Source: Ursus arctos
Lineage: Eukaryota; Chordata; Mammalia; Carnivora; Ursidae
Length of the DNA: 64,000 nt
Assembly (NCBI RefSeq): GCF_023065955.2
Contig: NW_026623089.1
Span: 36,548,767 to 36,612,766, forward strand
Direction of reading: 5' to 3'
Part shown: positions 23,315-34,109 of the stretch, in pieces
How the letters are laid out: each line of letters begins with the position of its first letter
Numbering within the stretch: position 1 is the stretch's first letter
The notes under the pieces: model-generated
Databases searched by the model: none
The model's input: the letters and a program-made list of their open reading frames with translations, nothing else
What the model was told of the DNA's origin: nothing
Translations under genes and position numbers: made by a program

Positions 23315-23513
23315 TTTTTTTTTTAAACATTTTATTTATTTATTCGACAGAGATAGAGACAGCCAGCGAGAGAGGGAACACAAGCAGGGGGAGTGGGAGA
23401 GGAAAAAGCAGGCTCATAGCAGAGGAGCCTGATGTGGGGCTCGATCCCAGAACGCCGGGATCACGCCCTGAGCCGAAGGCAGACGCTCAACCGCTGTGCC
23501 ACCCAGGCGCCCC
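23315..23513 (-). mobile_element. Can-SINE (young long form)
   Basis: Exact TCTTTTGCCATTCTTTA at 23,298-23,314 and 23,514-23,530. Confidence 0.95.
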
Positions 23514-23557
23514 TCTTTTGCCATTCTTTAATGGTGGGTCTCCTTACAGCAAATTCT

Positions 23558-23748
23558 TTTTTTTTTTCTTTAAAGATTTTATTTATTTATTTGTCAGAGA
23601 GAGAGCACAAGCAGGGGGAGCAGCAGGCAGAGGGAGAAGGAGGCTCCCCACCAAGCAAGGAGTCCGATATGGGACTTGATCCCAGGGCTCTGGGATCATG
23701 ACCTGAGCCAAAGGCAGACACCTAACCGACTGAGCCACCCAGGCGTCC
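23558..23748 (-). mobile_element. Can-SINE (long form)
   Basis: Duplication CTCCTTACAGCAAATTCT at 23,540-23,557 and CTCTTTACAACAAATTCT at 23,749-23,766. It lies only 44 bp from the previous SINE. Confidence 0.95.
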
Positions 23749-23766
23749 CTCTTTACAACAAATTCT

Positions 23767-24420
23767 ATTAGTTTTCTTTCGTGCAATAATATCTTTATTT
23801 CTTTTTCATTCCTGGTGGAGACTTTCAAACCAGATGAAGAATTTACAATTTAGAGCATTTTCCTATGAGCATTTGAAAAATGTGACAATTCCTGGGGCTC
23901 AGTCGGTTAGGCATCCAACTCTTGGTTTCAGCTCGGTCATGATCTCAGGGTCATGAGATGGAGCCCTGCATCAAGCTCCCTGTTCAGCAGGGAGTCTGCT
24001 TCTCCCTCTTCCTCTGCAGTTCCCCCTGCTTGTGTTCTCTCTCATAAATAAATAAATAAATCTTAAAAGAAAAAAGAAAAATGTAACAATTCCTTCTGGC
24101 CTCCATGATTCCAGATGAGAAATCCGCTGTCATTCAAATTGGTGTTCTGTGGGTGATGTGTTGTTTCCTTATGGCTGTTTTCAGGGTTTTTTCTTTAGCT
24201 TTCAGAAGTTTAATTGTGATGTGTCTAGGCATAGATTTTTGGGGGCGTTGATCAGTGTCTTCTATTTAGATTTGTCCCTTGTCAGTTTGGGGACATTTTC
24301 AGGCTTTTTTTTTTTTTTTAAACACACAGCTGGGGACCCTTTTTTTTTCTTTCAGCCTATTCTCTCTGGTTTAGATGGCAAATCTGTTGTTCTGTCCTCA
24401 AGTTCACGGATTCTTGTCAT
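23767..24420 (-). mobile_element. old L1 ORF1 region, antisense
   Basis: Reversed L1/HAL1 words include GATGAGAAATCCGCTGTCAT (24,113), TTTAATTGTGATGTGTCTAG (24,208) and TCCTCAAGTTCACGGATTCT (24,395). A plus-strand SINE interrupts it. Confidence 0.6.
23893..24079 (+). mobile_element. Can-SINE, plus orientation, 5'-shortened head
   Basis: Starts within the head (GGGGCTCAGTCGG) and ends in AAATAAATAAATCTTAAAAG. Flanked by AATGTGACAATTCCT and AATGTAACAATTCCT. Confidence 0.9.
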
Positions 24421-24423
24421 CTG

Positions 24424-24536
24424 CAATTGTTATGGGTTGAATAAAGGCCCTTGAAAGATATGATGAAGTCCAAACCTCTGGTGCCTGTTTGTGACCTTGT
24501 TCAATTATTCAGTTTTGCCCTTAAGAAAGTTTAAGT
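24424..24536 (+). mobile_element. MaLR/MLT1-like LTR start
   Basis: GTTATGGGTTGAATAAAGGCC followed by GATGAAGTCCAAACCTCTGG matches the 5' end of MLT1-type LTRs as I know them. Only about 110 bp is seen before the next SINE. Confidence 0.5.
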
Positions 24537-24725
24537 CTTGGGTGCATGGGTGGCTCAGTCGGTTAAGTGTCTGACTCTTGATTTTGGCTCAGGTCATGAT
24601 CTCAGGGTTGTGAGATTGAGTCCTCTGTGGGACTCTGCACTGGGTGTGGAGCCTGCTTAAGATTGTCTCTCTCCCTCTTCCTTTGCCCCTCCCTGCCTTC
24701 TCCCTCTCAAAAAAAAATTTTTTTT
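24537..24725 (+). mobile_element. Can-SINE, plus orientation
   Basis: GGTGCATGGGTGGCTCAGTC head, CT-rich middle, A-rich tail at 24,710. TTTAAGTC-like words lie on both sides. Confidence 0.9.
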
Positions 24726-24806
24726 TAAGTCCTCTCACAGAATTTCAAACTTGGTACTTATCTTGAGACACTGTGTATTCAAGGATTTGCTTTTTAACTC
24801 TAGCCC

Positions 24807-25010
24807 TTATTTATTTACTTATTTATTTTTGAACAATTTTATTTATTTGTCAGAGAGAGAGCGTGAGCACAACCAGGGGGAGCAGCAGGCAAAGGGAGAA
24901 GCAGACTCCCCGCTGAGCAAGGAGCGAGATACAGGACTCGATCCCAGGACCCGAGGATCATGGCCTGAGCTGAAGGCAGATGCTTAACTGACCGAGCCAC
25001 CCAGGCACCC
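24807..25010 (-). mobile_element. Can-SINE (long form)
   Basis: Flanked by CTCTAGCCCTT and CTCCAGCCCTT. Confidence 0.9.
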
Positions 25011-25011
25011 C

Positions 25012-26030
25012 TCCAGCCCTTCTTGAATGCTAGACTCTCTGTCCTCCATACTTGCTTTCTGCAGGGGCTCAAGCCTTATTCTCAACCCTTATCTGTGCCA
25101 GAATTGGTTAGTGGTCCTGGGTTAGAAGTGGGTTTAGATACTGAAGAGCAATTCACTGCATTCTCTAGTGTTTTCATATCTTGCCTGTTTTGTTTTCAGG
25201 TCTTTATATTCTAAGCACTACAAGACTGAGACTTCATTCTGCCTTTTTGGTCTCATCTCATTAGGTTCTTACTAGAGACTCTTGAAACTGTCATTCCTAT
25301 CATAGCATAGCACTGCCCAAAGTGTCCTTGCTTTGTTTTTTCCTCAGCAGAGACACAGTACCTGGGGCAAGACAAGCCCAGAGGATCTGCTTGCATCCAG
25401 AATTGGAAAATGTTATCAGGAGAAACACACACGTACAAACAGCAGGAATTTGGGAGTTCACCTCCTTGTGATTCTTTCTGTTCTAAAGTTTTGGTCTCCT
25501 TTATCCTTGTTGCTCCCACAACAGTCGGATGCCTTTAAGTATATTTTTGTTGTTTATATGGGTTTTATTAGACGTTTTAGAAGGAATAGTGGCCTAAAGC
25601 AATGTAATACATCCTACCATGAAGGAGGTGTATGTGTGTGTGTTTATTTATTCATTTTAAAAGAAATATATAGCTGGTTAGGCGTATAGGGAGTGCTGAA
25701 CTTAAACCCGGTCTCCACTTCTCAATTGCATGGATTGGTATTTTCACTGTGAAGCCTGGGGCATCATGTGTTTTATTTTTGAGCTTCCCCAGAAAAGGCC
25801 GGCTTGGAATCCAGGTCAGTGCAGATACCCTCATGGTTGCAGAGTTGTCTTGCAGACCCTACTCCAGGGTGCAAGCAGCCGGTCTCTTGCTGAAAAAATG
25901 ACTTTCCCATATGATATTCCTTTTATGGTAAAAGTGAATGGATAACCCAATTGGCAGATAATCCACAGGAGACATCCTCTTGCATCCATAGGATTTGAGG
26001 GATTCTCGGTTTTTTAAAAAAATATTTTAT
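25012..26030. other. no feature recognised
   Basis: About 1 kb of mixed-composition DNA. The plus frame at 25,333-25,689 and the frame at 25,730-25,945 show no motif or convincing splice context. A short (TG)n lies near 25,630. Decayed L1 untranslated DNA is possible but not demonstrable. Confidence 0.4.
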
Positions 26031-26034
26031 TGAT

Positions 26035-26411
26035 TGGTGTACCTGGGTGGCTCAGTCAGTTGAGCATCCAACTCTTGATTTTAGCTCAGGTCTTGATCGG
26101 AGGGTCATGAGTTCAAAACCTGCATTGGGGGGCATCTGGGTGCCTCAGTCGTTAAGCATCTGCCTTTCGTTCAGGGCGTGATCCCTGGAGTTCTGGGATC
26201 GAGCCCTGCATTAGGCTCCTCTGCTGGGAGCCTGCATCTTCCTCTCCCACTCCCCCTGCTTGTGTTCCCTCTCTCACTGGCTGTCTCTCTCTCTTTGTCA
26301 AATAAATAAATAAAATCTTAAAAAAGAAAAACCAAAAAAAGAAAAAAACCACCCCAAAACCTGCATTGGGCTCCATGCTGGGTGTGGAGCCTACTTTAAA
26401 AAAAAAAAAAG
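26035..26411 (+). mobile_element. short Can-SINE with a long Can-SINE inserted
   Basis: The outer short element (CACCTGGGTGGCTCAG-like head, final TGGAGCCTACTTTAAAAAAA) is split at its AAAACCTGCATTGGG site. The inner young SINE runs 26,130-26,355, with that 15-mer repeated exactly at 26,115-26,129 and 26,356-26,370. Confidence 0.93.
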
Positions 26412-26432
26412 AACGACTTTTTTACTGTGCAA

Positions 26433-26433
<1 letters not shown>

Positions 26434-26476
<43 letters not shown>
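26434..26476. repeat. (TG)n microsatellite
   Basis: About twenty TG units with one ATG interruption near the end. Confidence 0.98.
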
Positions 26477-26760
26477 CTTGTATAAGAAAGTACTATAGCA
26501 TTTTGGGGAAAATTTCAATTGTGCAAATATGAAAAATATTTTTCAGTATTATAAGTAGTACTGTATAATACTAATAAATTTTAATGTTATGCACAAAATT
26601 AAAAACAACGCAATTCCTTCTCAAATTTTCAAAGTTGTCAGGAATTGTGAATGTTCAAAAACTTCCGTGTCCAGTGAATTGGGAGCTGTGTTTATGGTAG
26701 TATTACTCCCTGTTGCCCTTAACACCAACATTTGGTGTAGTGCTATCTTTTTTTTTAAAT
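26477..26760. other. no feature recognised
   Basis: AT-rich, non-coding, no repeat landmarks. Confidence 0.4.
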
Positions 26761-26776
26761 GGTTTAACTATTTTTT

Positions 26777-26918
26777 TCTTTTCTTTTTTCTTTTTTCTTT
26801 TCTGTTCTGTTCTGTTCTTTTTTTTTTTTTTTTAAGTAAACTCCACCCTCAATTGGGGCTCAAACTCACAATCCTGAGATCATCACATGCTCCTCGGACT
26901 GAGCCAGCCAGGTGCCCC
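26777..26918 (-). mobile_element. Can-SINE (short form) with expanded pyrimidine tail
   Basis: Left and right duplications TGGTTTAACTATTTTT / TGGCTTAATTATTTTT (26,760 and 26,919). The reversed tail has grown into a T/C tract with three CTGTT units. Confidence 0.88.
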
Positions 26919-26984
26919 TGGCTTAATTATTTTTTACTTACTCGTTATACTGCATTTGTCTCGGAAACTTTATTTGCTCATTTT

Positions 26985-27086
26985 CTATAACAAATTTATT
27001 GAGATATAATTAATATAACACAGAATGCAAGTGTGCAAATCAATGATTTTTGGTATATTCACAGAGTTATGCAATCATTACCACGA
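26985..27086 (-). mobile_element. old L1 3' end scrap, antisense
   Basis: AACAAATTTATTGAGATATA to TTCACAGAGTTATGCAATCA matches the reversed L1M 3' UTR. Confidence 0.7.
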
Positions 27087-27200
27087 CAGGCGTACCTCAG
27101 ATATCCTGCCGGTTCAGTTCCAGAACACCACAATAAAGCAAATACCACAATTAAGCAATAAATGCCAGTATAGACCTCATTCGTGGCAACCCTGAGTCGT
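27087..27200. mobile_element. Tigger-like DNA transposon end
   Basis: CAGGCGTACCTCAGATATCC, GGTTCAGTTCCAGAACACCA and CAATAAAGCAAATACCACAA resemble one end of a Tigger/MER-type element. Only about 110 bp is present. Confidence 0.5.
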
Positions 27201-27990
27201 TATATATTTCCTTCTTAGCACTATTTTAGTTGGTGTCTCAAATTTTTGATATGTTTTATTTTCACTTTCATTCAGTTTAATGTATTTTTAAAACTTTCCT
27301 CTGAGACTCCCCTTGACTCATAGATTTTCCTACAAATGTACTGTTGAATTTACAAGGGTTAGGAAAATTTCTTGTTCTCTGTGTTTTATTGGTTTGTAGT
27401 TTGGTTACATTGTGGCTGGAGAATGTACTATGTCTGATTTCAGTTCTTTTAAATATGCTGAAGTTTGTTTTATGGTACACGTTCCATGGTACTTGAATGT
27501 GTATTTGCTGTTGTTGGGTGAAGTGTTCTATGAATACCAATTAGATCTTGTTGGTTGATGTTGCCACTGAGTTCTTTTATATTCTTGGTGATTTTCTGTC
27601 TAGTTATTGTTTCAGTTATCAAGAGAGGTATTTTGATGTCACTAGTTATAATGGTGGATTTGTCTATCCTTCAGTTCTGTCAGTTTTTGCTTCACCTACT
27701 GTGTGGCTCTGTTGTCTGGTATATGTGCATTTAGGACTGCTATGCCTTCTTGGAGTAAACCCTATTATATAATGTTCCTCTCTTTGTTAGTAATTTTCTG
27801 TGTTCTGAAGTCTACCTTATTTGAAATTTATAGAACCACTCTTGCTTTTTTTTACATTAAAATTTTAAAAATTAATGTTGGCATGATATATTTTTTTCCA
27901 TTCTATTACTTTCATTCGGCCTATAGGATTGTATTTGAATTCAGTTTCTTCTAGACAGTATAGTTGGGTTACATTTTAAAAATCCACTTT

Positions 27991-28188
27991 GGGGGCGCCT
28001 GGGTAGCTCAGTTGTTAGGCGTCTGCCTTTGGCTCAGGGCGTGATCCCAGCGTTCTGAGATCGAGCCCCACATCAGGCTCCTCTGCTGGGAGCCTGCTTC
28101 TTCCTCTCCCACTCCCCCTGCTTGTGTTCCCTCTCTCGCTGGCTGTCTCTGTCAAATAAATAAATAAAATCTTAAAAAATAAATAAAA
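27991..28188 (+). mobile_element. Can-SINE, plus orientation, young
   Basis: Exact AAAAATCCACTTT at 27,978-27,990 and 28,189-28,201. Confidence 0.95.
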
Positions 28189-28436
28189 AAAAATCCACTT
28201 TGCCAACCTCTGTGTTTTAATTGGCAGTATTAGACCACTTAGATTTAGTGTAATTATTGATATGTTAGGATTTAAGTCTGCCATTTTAGTTGGCAAAAAT
28301 ATATTTATATTTTGTTTCTTGTTTCTTTTTATTGCCTCCTTTTCTGTGGATTACTTGAACATTTTTTTAGAATTCCATTTTGATGTATATATAGCGGTTT
28401 GAGTGTATCTGTTTGTATAACTATTTTAGTGGTTGC

Positions 28437-28440
<4 letters not shown>

Positions 28441-28483
<43 letters not shown>
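28441..28483. repeat. (TA)n microsatellite
   Basis: Pure TA run of about twenty units inside the old L1. Confidence 0.98.
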
Positions 28484-28486
<3 letters not shown>

Positions 28487-28577
28487 ACTTATTAACTGTT
28501 TTCATTTTATTTGAGTAAAGAGAAGAACTCTTACCTCCCTTTACATCCTTTTTCCCTCTACTTTTTATAATTATTTT

Positions 28578-28806
28578 ATTTATGTATTTTTGTTTGTTTG
28601 TTTATTTATTTATTTATTTGTCAAAATGAGAGGCAGAGAGAGAGAGAGCACAAGCAGGGGGAGTGGCAGCCAGAGGGAGAAGCAGGAAGAGGGAGAAGCA
28701 GGCTGCCCACTGAGCAAGGAGCCCGATGCGCCACTCCATCCCAGGACCCTGGGATCATGACCTGAGTGGAAGGCAGATGCTTAACCGACTGAGCCACCCA
28801 GGCATC
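28578..28806 (-). mobile_element. Can-SINE with duplicated internal block
   Basis: Flanked by CTTTTTATAATTATTTT / CTGCTTATAATGATTTT. The middle repeats AGAGGGAGAAGCAGG (about 28,672 and 28,687). Confidence 0.88.
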
Positions 28807-28819
28807 CTGCTTATAATGA

Positions 28820-29021
28820 TTTTAAAAAATATATTTATTTATTTCTTTTAGAGAGAGAGAGAGCGAGCATGGGTGGGAGGGGCAGAGGTAGAGGGAGAGA
28901 GAATCTCAAGCCGATTCCATGCTGAGTAGGGAGCCCAACTCGGCTTGATCTCAAGACCCTGAGACCACGACCTGAGCCAAAACCAAGAGTTGGAGGCTTA
29001 ACTGTGCCACCCATGTGCCCC
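28820..29021 (-). mobile_element. Can-SINE (long form)
   Basis: Immediately right of the previous element; reversed tail ATATTTATTTATTTCTTTTAG, head ending CCACCCATGTGCCCC. Confidence 0.85.
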
Positions 29022-29088
29022 AAGATTGATTCATTTTTAAATTTTTAAAAAATAGAATATAATACCATTTTTAAATTTTTAAAAAAGA

Positions 29089-29284
29089 TTTTTATTTACT
29101 TATTTTGAGAGAGAGAGAAGAGTGAGCAGGAGGAGGGGCAGAGGCAAAGGGAAGGAGAGTATCTGAGGCAGGCTCTATGCTGAGCACAGAGCTGGATGTG
29201 GGGCTTAATCTCAAGACCCTAAGATCACTACCTGAGCCGAAATCAAGAGTTGGACGCTTAACTGACTGAGCCATCAGGCGCCTC
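29089..29284 (-). mobile_element. Can-SINE (older long form)
   Basis: Reversed tail GATTTTTATTTACTTATTTT, head ending GCCATCAGGCGCC, several percent diverged from the youngest copies. Confidence 0.85.
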
Positions 29285-29369
29285 AAGGTTTTCTTATTTT
29301 TAAAATAAAATATTTTATTATTTGTATATTATCTGTATATATATCTGTGTATATATATTATCTATATAT

Positions 29370-29441
29370 CCAACGTGGGGCTTCAATGTAACTCTGAGAT
29401 CAAGAGTTGCATGCTCTATGGACTGAACCAGCCAGGTGCCC
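29370..29441 (-). mobile_element. Can-SINE (short form) remnant
   Basis: CCAACGTGGGGCTTCAATGT to CCAGCCAGGTGCCC. A TA-rich run precedes it. Confidence 0.8.
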
Positions 29442-30275
29442 TCCTTCTACTGGTTGTAATTGTCTTAAATATTTACATACATTCAGAATCTTATCAGACA
29501 ACATTATAATTTGTGCTTCAACTGTAACATATAACTTAGAAAATTTAAGAGAGGGAAAGTCTAGTGTTTTTACTCATTTTTGTTTACTGTGTTTCAAGAT
29601 TTCCTCCCTAATCATTTCCTCTCTGTTTAAAGAACTTCATCTAGCCATTTATTAGGGTAGGTCTAAGGGTGATAAATTCTATTATCTGAGAAGTCACCTC
29701 AGAGTGTGTTTCCTCTTCATTACTATCAGATACTTTTGGCTGGATGTAGGCTTTTGGGTTGGCATTTCTTTTCTTTCAGTACTTGAAAAATTTTGTGCCA
29801 CTTGTTTCTGGCCTCTGTTGTTTCTAAAGAGAAATGCACTGTCCTTCAGATTGTTTTCCCCCTACATAAGTAAGATGTCATTGTTCTCTTGCTGCTTTCA
29901 AGATTTTTAAAATTTTTAGTTTTCAGAAGTTTGATTATGATGGGTCTTGATGTGAATTTCCTTAGCTTTATCTTGTTTGGGGTTAACCCATTTTCTTGAA
30001 TATTTGTATCTTTTGCTAAATTTGGAGAGTTTTAAACTATTATTTGTTCAAATTACTTTTCCAGTGTTACTCTCTTTTTCCTCTCCTGTGATTCTGATAA
30101 TGTGAATGTTAATTTTTTCAAATTTAGTCTGTCAGATCCCTGGGGCTTTCTTTCTTTCTTTTTTTTCTTTTTTTTTTGAGTCTACTTTCTCTTCTTTCTG
30201 TTGTTTAGATTGCACAGTTTCTATTGTTTTCTCTTATGGTTCACCATTCTTTCCTTTGTTCCCTTCATTCATTTT

Positions 30276-30384
30276 TTTTTTTTTTTTAAGATTTTGAGTA
30301 ATCTCTACACTTGATGTGGGGCTGGAACTCACAACCCTGAGATCAAGAGTTTTACACTCTATCAACTGAGCCAGCCAGGCATCC
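30276..30384 (-). mobile_element. Can-SINE (short form)
   Basis: CCTTCATTCATTTTTTT before and CTCTTCATTCTTTTTT after the element. Confidence 0.88.
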
Positions 30385-30583
30385 CCTCTTCATTCTTTTT
30401 TATTTTGAGCCCATCTACTTTGTTTTTAATTTTATTTATTATATTTTTCAAAACTAAAATTTCCATTTGAAGTTTTTTTTTGTATCTTCTGTTTCTTTGC
30501 TGATATTCTTCAGTTTTTAAATTTGGTTCAAATGTGTTTGTAATTGCTTGTTGAAGCATTTTCATCATGGCTGCTTTATTTAA

Positions 30584-30780
30584 TTTATTTTTTTAAAGAT
30601 TTTATTTATTAGAGAGAGAGAGAGAAGGAGTGAGAGAGAGCACACAAGTGGGGAGACGGGCAGAGGGAGAAGCAGGATCCCTACTGAGCAGGGAGCCCAA
30701 TGCGGGGCTCGATCCCAGGACCCTGGGATCATGACCTGAGCCAAAGGCAGATGCTTAACCAACTGAGCCACCCAGACATC
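30584..30780 (-). mobile_element. Can-SINE (long form)
   Basis: CATGGCTGCTTTATTT (about 30,566) and CATGGCTGCTTTAATG (30,782) bound it. Confidence 0.92.
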
Positions 30781-30892
30781 CCCATGGCTGCTTTAATGTT
30801 TTTGTCAGATCATTCTAACATCCTGTCCTCTTGGCATCTATTGTCTTTTTAAATTCAGTTTCAGATCTTCCTTCTTTGTGTTATCAGTGATT

Positions 30893-31088
30893 TTTTTTTT
30901 TTTTTAAAGATTTTATTTATTTATTTAACAGAGATAGCCAGCGAGAGAGGGAATACAAGCAGGGGGAGTGGGAGAGGAAGAAGCAGGCTCATAGTGGAGG
31001 AGCCTGATGTGGGGCTCGATCCCAGAACGCTGGGATCACGCCCTGAGCCGAGGGCAGGCGCTTAACCGCTGTGCCACCCAGGCGCCCC
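30893..31088 (-). mobile_element. Can-SINE (young long form)
   Basis: Exact TGTGTTATCAGTGATTTTT on both sides (left copy about 30,879, right copy 31,089). Confidence 0.95.
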
Positions 31089-31174
31089 TGTGTTATCAGT
31101 GATTTTTGCATGGAACCTGGATATTTTCATATTACCTTAGAAAATGCTAGATCTTATTTAAATCTTCTGTTTTT

Positions 31175-31338
31175 TTTTTTTTAAGATTTTATTTATTTAT
31201 TCGACAGAGATAGAGACAGCCAGCGAGAGAGGGAACATAAGCAGGGGGAGTGGGAGAGGAAGAAGCAGATCCCATAACGCCGGGATCACGCCCTGAGCCG
31301 AAAGCAGACACTTAACCGCTGTGCCACCCAGGCGCCCC
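31175..31338 (-). mobile_element. Can-SINE with internal deletion
   Basis: TAAATCTTCTGTTTT flanks both ends. Compared with the copy at 30.9-31.1 kb, about 33 bp are missing where GAAGAAGCAG joins ATCCCATAACGC. Confidence 0.93.
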
Positions 31339-32010
31339 TAAATCTTCTGTTTTAACTGGCTTTCTCTGACACTGCTCCAGGAGGGGAATTATGGGACGCT
31401 GCCTCTTTACTGACAGCTGGAGGTAGAATTCTAGGTTTCCCACTCATTCTTCTTTGAAACCTCAGTTGGGGGCTTCTTGTTACTCTTGGGGAACGTTGGG
31501 AGTTCTGGCACCCTACAGGGTCTCCACTACACTGAGATAGGAATAGCCTCATTACTAATGAATGGAGACAAATGTCCCAGTTCCCTTCTTGGCCTTTCTG
31601 ATATAAACTCAAAAGGAGACAGAAGAATTGAGACACATTAGACAGGTGAGGATGGAGGTCTAGGCCTTCTGCTCAGTCTTTACTGGGGTGATGGGATTGG
31701 GGCCATAGTTCTTTCTGTGATGTTTATCTGGGGCACAGTGATTATTGATTAGAAGCTTTCTGTCTTGCTAGGCTCCTTCTTTCCTGGTCCTTTGGCTAGA
31801 TAGAACAGGCTTGTTTTGGGTTACTTGTTGTCTGTACCCTTTGGTGTTTCCAGTAGCTTTAGCTACAAATTTGGAATCTATGAGGCAAAAAGGAAACCCA
31901 GTGAATAGATCACTGTTTCAGTTCCTTGGATCTTGAGGTCTTTGGCTGGTCTGCCTTTTCTCCATCTTTCCATCTGCTTATATTTGTTTTATATATAATG
32001 TCCAGGGATT

Positions 32011-32552
32011 TTAGTTATACTAAGGAGGTACAATAGAGAAAAATGCATCTACCTTGCCTTCTTAGAAATGAGTGTCCCCCCTCCCATTTAAAAAAATATG
32101 CTTTTAGGTTCTTTAATTGACCCCGTGATTTTGCTAATAGGTACCTCCTCCAGCTTGCTTCTGTATGTATTTTACCCCATTGATCTGTGAGTACTTCTTT
32201 GTTCTCTACCATGGTAAGCTTGCCCAGTTTCATCTTGTACTTTTCTTGGCCAGACTTGCAATCACTTTCCCAAGGATTGCTATCTACATTTTACAGATAA
32301 TTTCTGAGTACTATCCGTGTTCATTGCTACTGGGAGATCATTGCATCTAGGCTCTTTGAGCGGTCAGAGGTAGGAGACACATTGTTAAAAAAAATCGTGA
32401 AAATAGTATAATTTACATATAAAATTTTAATCTTGATTTCATATTTGAAATGAGTTTATTGCAATATGAACTGGTTTACAAGTTCATTCAATTTGAAGCA
32501 TTTATCCAAAATGATTAATTGAATACTCAGTTCTTTCCTCATGTAACCACGT
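32011..32552. other. no gene; possible L1 untranslated DNA
   Basis: The part at 32,310-32,375 (TTCATTGCTACTGGGAGATC, then a CTAGGCTCTTTGAGCGGTC stretch) resembles untranslated sequence of old L1 elements. The rest is AT-rich and unassigned. Confidence 0.35.
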
Positions 32553-32563
32553 AATGCATTCTT

Positions 32564-33009
32564 TTTTTTTTTATTATGTTAGTCACCATACAGTACATCC
32601 CTAGTTTTCGATGTAAAGTTCCATGATTCATTACTTGTGTATAACACCCAGTGCACCATGCAATACGTGCCCTCCTTACTACCCATCACCAGCCTATCCC
32701 ATTCCCCCACCCCCCTCCCTCTGAAGGCCTCAGTTTGTTTCCCAGAGTCCATAGTCTCTCATGGTTCATTCCCCCTTCTGTTTACCCCCCCTTCTTCTTC
32801 CCCTTCTTCTCCTACCGATCTTCCTACTTCTTATGTTCCATAGATGAGTGAAACCATATGATAATTGTCTTTCTCTGCTTGACTTATTTTGCTTAGCATT
32901 ATCTCCTCCAGTCCTGTCCATGTTGCGGCAAATGTTGAGAAATCGTTCTTTTTAATGGCTGAGTAATATTCCATTGTATGTATGGACCACATCTTCTTAA
33001 TCCAGTCTT
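32564..33009 (-). mobile_element. young L1, severely 5'-truncated (3' end only)
   Basis: Same 3' UTR and ORF2 end as the L1 at 16.68 kb, with small differences (for example CCTAGTTTTCGATGTAAAGT and a shorter C block). Only about 445 bp is present, ending inside ORF2. The C-rich G4-type block lies at 32,698-32,719. It abuts the T-tail of a SINE. Confidence 0.93.
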
Positions 33010-33213
33010 TTTTTTTTTTTTTAAGATTTTATTTATTTATTTGTCAGAGAGAGAGAGTGAGAGAGAGCACAAGCAGGGGGAGTGGCAGGCAGAGGGAGAA
33101 GCAGGCTCTCTGCCGAGCAAAGGAACCCCATAGGAGACTCAATCCCAGGACCCTGAGATCATGACCTGAGCCAAAGGCAGACACTTAACTGACTGATCCA
33201 CCCAGGCATCCCC
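33010..33213 (-). mobile_element. Can-SINE whose tail holds the L1 fragment
   Basis: The SINE body follows a T run at 33,010. AATGCATTCTT occurs at 32,553-32,563 (left of the L1) and 33,219-33,229 (right of the SINE), so L1 and SINE share one outer duplication. Confidence 0.88.
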
Positions 33214-33229
33214 ATGTAAATGCATTCTT

Positions 33230-33561
33230 AAATATTCTTTTTCATTGGTGTCAATTCCAAACTTAAAAGAAATTATAACAATAGAATACTTTTAATATAT
33301 GCTAAGCAGTACTGGTTTTTTCTTCAAAAAATTCTTGTTTTTTTCTCTTAGAGTAAGGTTAAGCCTTGTCAAGTAAGAAATCACAAAATACAAAGCAAAA
33401 AGAAAACGTTGAGATTCTGTTTGGAATATTTTGAAGACTGAGTCTTCTTTTTGTGAAAGTCCTAGGGATATCTACCCTTTCAAATCTTTTAAATGTTATA
33501 CACCATGAAATGTCTTTTTTTTTTTTTTTTACAAGCTTACTTCTTTTATTAACTCGAATAA
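33230..33561. other. no feature recognised
   Basis: AT-rich single-copy-looking DNA with a T16 run near 33,515. Confidence 0.45.
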
Positions 33562-33579
33562 CTATTTTGCACAATTTTT

Positions 33580-33744
33580 AAAAAGACTTTGAGAGAGAGA
33601 GAGAGAGAACACGAGGTGGGTGGAAGGGCAGAGGGAGAAGCCGATTCCCCACTGAGCAGGAAGATGCAGTGTCAGATCCCAGGACCTGAAATCATGACCT
33701 GATCTTAAGGCAGATGCGTAACCCCCTGAGCCACCTAGGTGCCC
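33580..33744 (-). mobile_element. Can-SINE (long form)
   Basis: Exact CTATTTTGCACAATTTTT at 33,562-33,579 and 33,745-33,762. Confidence 0.95.
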
Positions 33745-34109
33745 CTATTTTGCACAATTTTTGATGCTGCTGTGAATGGAACTTACTTCTATTACCATGG
33801 GGAAAAAAGTAATTGGTGTTATATTTTACAAGAAATTGTTTTCTGCAAGGATAGTGATAAAAATTATGCATATATGATCGCATTTCTGCAAACTACAAGA
33901 AGGCCGTGTGTCTAACGGTTAAACACATAAATCTCAGGGAGTGGGAGGTGAAGCCGCGTCCATTGTTTCTTTCTTTTGCTTGTATTTTCTGATTTTCCTA
34001 AAATTTTCGTGTATCACTGTGTAATCTTTGCAAGCTAGCAGCGTAAGGAGAATAGAATGATAACTAAACATTTCATCATTATTTTCCCATCCTGGGAAAA
34101 GCCCTGCTG

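Larger units (their letters stand above)
27200..32010 (-). mobile_element. long old L1, antisense, ORF2 to 5' region
   Basis: One continuous reversed L1 cut by eight or nine SINEs. Landmarks in order: ACATTGTGGCTGGAGAATGT (27,407), TTGCTGTTGTTGGGTGAAGT (27,506), GTTTGATTATGATGGGTCTT (29,930), GATTCTGATAATGTGAATGT (30,091), the ORF1 coiled-coil region around 30,430-30,560, then a GC-richer 5'-UTR-like part at 31,340-31,960. Non-coding throughout. The reversed frame at 30,362-30,568 retains a Lys/Asn-rich coiled-coil look. Confidence 0.75.

Noticed and set aside
33900..33965. Possible tRNA-like fold near GTGTCTAACGGTTAAACAC
   Set aside because: No A/B box pair or cloverleaf could be built; the short complementary bases alone are not enough.
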